Source: Carnegiea gigantea (Eukaryota; Streptophyta; Magnoliopsida; Caryophyllales; Cactaceae). Taken from it: a DNA stretch of 64,000 nt. A program made the position numbers and the translations under genes. Within the stretch, counting starts at the first letter, position 1. Every line of letters begins with the position of its first letter. Positions 60,084-64,000 of the stretch are shown in pieces. The notes below the pieces were generated by a model, which saw nothing but the letters and a program-made list of their open reading frames with translations, did no database searches and was not told the origin of the DNA. The stretch lies in NCBI GenBank assembly GCA_029747015.1, contig JAKOGI010000051.1, forward strand, positions 1,051,501 through 1,115,500. Reading direction: 5' to 3'.

Positions 60084-60514
60084 TTCTGGCACTTTTTGCA
60101 TTAAAAAAAAAAAAAAAGGCCATCCTAGCCACAATAATACGTTGCTTTTTTCCAATGCAGCTGGTAGGCAAAGACAAAGTACCAATACATTGATGCTTAT
60201 CTTCTTTCAGAAAAAGCTGTCTAACCGTTTTTAACTTTTTTTTTTTTGAGCCAAATAATAATTTCATTTTGAAATTGTCATCTTATTCCTTTTTCAAGTT
60301 GAGTTGTCTAAGTAAGCCATTGAAAGCGAAGGATCAAGGAAAGTCCCTCTTGGAATCCCCTTCTTTGTCCATGTCTTTTCAACCAATCAGAATGCCTAAA
60401 GTATGACCAACTGCTGCACTATCTTGGATTGTCGATTAACTCAATTGTTGTGTTTTTCCCTTGCGCACCATATTCTCGTTGTAAGATCAATTTCGTTGTA
60501 CGGTGTTTGGTAAA

Positions 60515-61580
60515 TCTAATAAGAAAGCTTTTTTGCCCATCAAATAGCGCATTTGTAAGAAAATCAGTGGATGGCTAGGTAAAAATCTCTCAGGGGTGGA
60601 CAGGAAAGTTCTCGTAAAGGATGCTGCCCAAGCCATTCCTACCTACGTAATGAGTGTATTTAAGTTCCCTAATGACTTTACCGAGATCGTACAATCATCC
60701 ACTATCAACTACTGGTGGGGCCATGATGAGTCGAGGCGGAAAGTCCACTGGGTGGCCGAAAACAAACTATGTAAAAGCAAGCTAGAAGGTGGACTTGGAT
60801 TTCGACAACTCGAAGCTTTCAACTTAGTGTTGCTTGTGTTGGGGAGATCCAAGGAAGGAGCCCACTTCAACCAAGATCCATGGCAACAAGTCCAAGTGAT
60901 GTTCCATCCTAAAACCAATTGGTAATAGGAGAAGTAGCCCACTTGACTTATATATCCTGACCCTTCTTTTCAAACTCCCGACGTGGGACTTCTTTACTCA
61001 TGTGTGATATTCCCAACAACTTGCAAAGCAAATTTGGAGATTGACGCACGCGACACCCAGTCCTTATCTTTTCATATTATCAAAGCTAAATACTTCTCCC
61101 ATTGCGGTATACTGGATGCCGAGTGGGGTCAAAGCCTATCTATATATGGAGGAGTCTTCCTCAAGCCATGCGGGTTGTGAGTACAGGTTCAAGATGGTTA
61201 GTTGGGATCGGATGGTCTTTGAATGTTCGTGACTAAAAATGGCTACTCGGCCTGACTCCTTAAGTTGATCAACCAAAAGACCCAAAAACGAGTTTACTCT
61301 GAGTGGGCAACTTGATTGATTGGGGCAAGGAGCATTGGAATGTTGATATGCTGAACGGCCTGTTTTTACTCGGGGATGTGGAGTCGATCCTGAGTATTCC
61401 TCTTTGCCCTCATTAGCCGAATGACAAGCTGACTTAACACTACGCCGCTTCCGGGGAACTCACGGCTAGACCTGCATATCATTTTGTCCTTAAAGACCAA
61501 AGTATCTCGCTCCCAAGCAGCAACTCTTCGGTGCAAAGAAATCTTTCGAAGGATGTCTGGCACCTTACAGTTCCACCTTG
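60515..61580 (+). pseudogene. LINE reverse-transcriptase remnant (C-terminal part, zf-RVT region)
   Basis: From about 60545 the plus frame reads KKISGWLGKNLS, then KVLVKDAAQAIPTYVMSVFK, YWWGHDESRRKVHW and LEGGLGFRQLEAFN: the region between RT and the zf-RVT domain in plant LINEs. After a frameshift, IYIWRSLPQAMRVVSTGSRW and later SGELTARPAYHF continue the same order to about 61500. Several frameshifts and stops (for example TAG in PH*PNDK and LT*HYA) make it dead. No upstream endonuclease or RT core in the window; 5' truncation is typical of LINEs. Confidence 0.85.
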
Positions 61581-62029
61581 AATGCGAATGTTCCTATGGT
61601 GTAGCGCCCCAATCCTAAATGATTGATTAGACTAACGTCATTACTAAACTACTATTTATCAACAGCGGATGTCTTTCTTGAATTGGGAGCGTTACCGCCG
61701 TTCCGTAATGGAACAAGACTTTTGGGTCTACCTATAACCATGTACTTACTGTACCTTATCTGGATACTCAGCTATTGAAAAGAAACCCGCATGCAATCAC
61801 TTATAGAATCCAAAATGCTTGATACGTTTGTTGGTACAGTACTGCGTATTAATATCATAAGGTCCAAAATGATATACAGTTAACTGATCCTTGGGATGCC
61901 AAGCTTAAGGATCACTGTGATCCCGTGTCTAGCGATTCCCTTGCAAAAGCACTTCGGCATCTCTTTCACTTTGCGCTACCCTCGGGTCTTCCAGAGAATG
62001 GGCTATTCACTGATCCTTTCCCTAAAACA

Positions 62030-64000
<1,971 letters not shown>

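Overview
The window reads as nuclear DNA of a flowering plant, most likely a eudicot. It has plant gene families with GT-AG introns, AT-rich intergenic DNA, and a dense mix of LTR retrotransposons, miniature LTR elements (TRIMs), Helitron ends, MITEs, SINE-like copies and a LINE remnant. The species cannot be named from the sequence.

Layout: 1-10329 is a cluster of nested Athila-type Ty3/gypsy retrotransposons, all on the minus strand. It holds a young element without gag (partial 3' LTR 1-464, env-position ORF, pol, tRNA-Asp PBS, 5' LTR 7532-8815) that sits inside the PBS/LTR end of an older relative (LTR 8977-10329). 10330-21100 is gene-poor and repeat-rich. 21164-31000 is a gene island: plastid D-3-phosphoglycerate dehydrogenase (minus, 5 exons), a SASA-family carbohydrate esterase (minus, 2 exons) and an intronless F-box/DUF295 gene (plus). 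31992-36311 encodes an LRR receptor-like pseudokinase (minus). 37114-40230 is TIC21, a plastid inner-envelope protein (plus, 4 exons), with a TRIM in intron 1. 41075-42357 may hold the last exons of an unidentified minus-strand gene. 46553-47745 is a reticulon-like gene (minus, 5 exons), and 48863-51585 an ankyrin/PGG membrane protein (minus, 2 exons). 51.6-64 kb is transposon territory: Helitron end, TA microsatellites, a Harbinger-like MITE cluster, a Cassandra TRIM carrying 5S rRNA-like sequence, a LINE fragment, and the second copy of a large dispersed repeat also seen at 12-14 kb.

The cellular genes do not form a pathway; each is an ordinary independent locus. I rebuilt exon structures by hand, and every complete model closes in frame. 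I found no clearly new biological system. The most unusual structures are a Cassandra element whose 5' LTR folds back on itself, a MITE sitting exactly in a Helitron terminus (with an intact comparison copy 25 kb away), recurring GC-rich palindromes in the Athila LTRs and internal spacers, and matching breakpoints in the two nested Athila elements.
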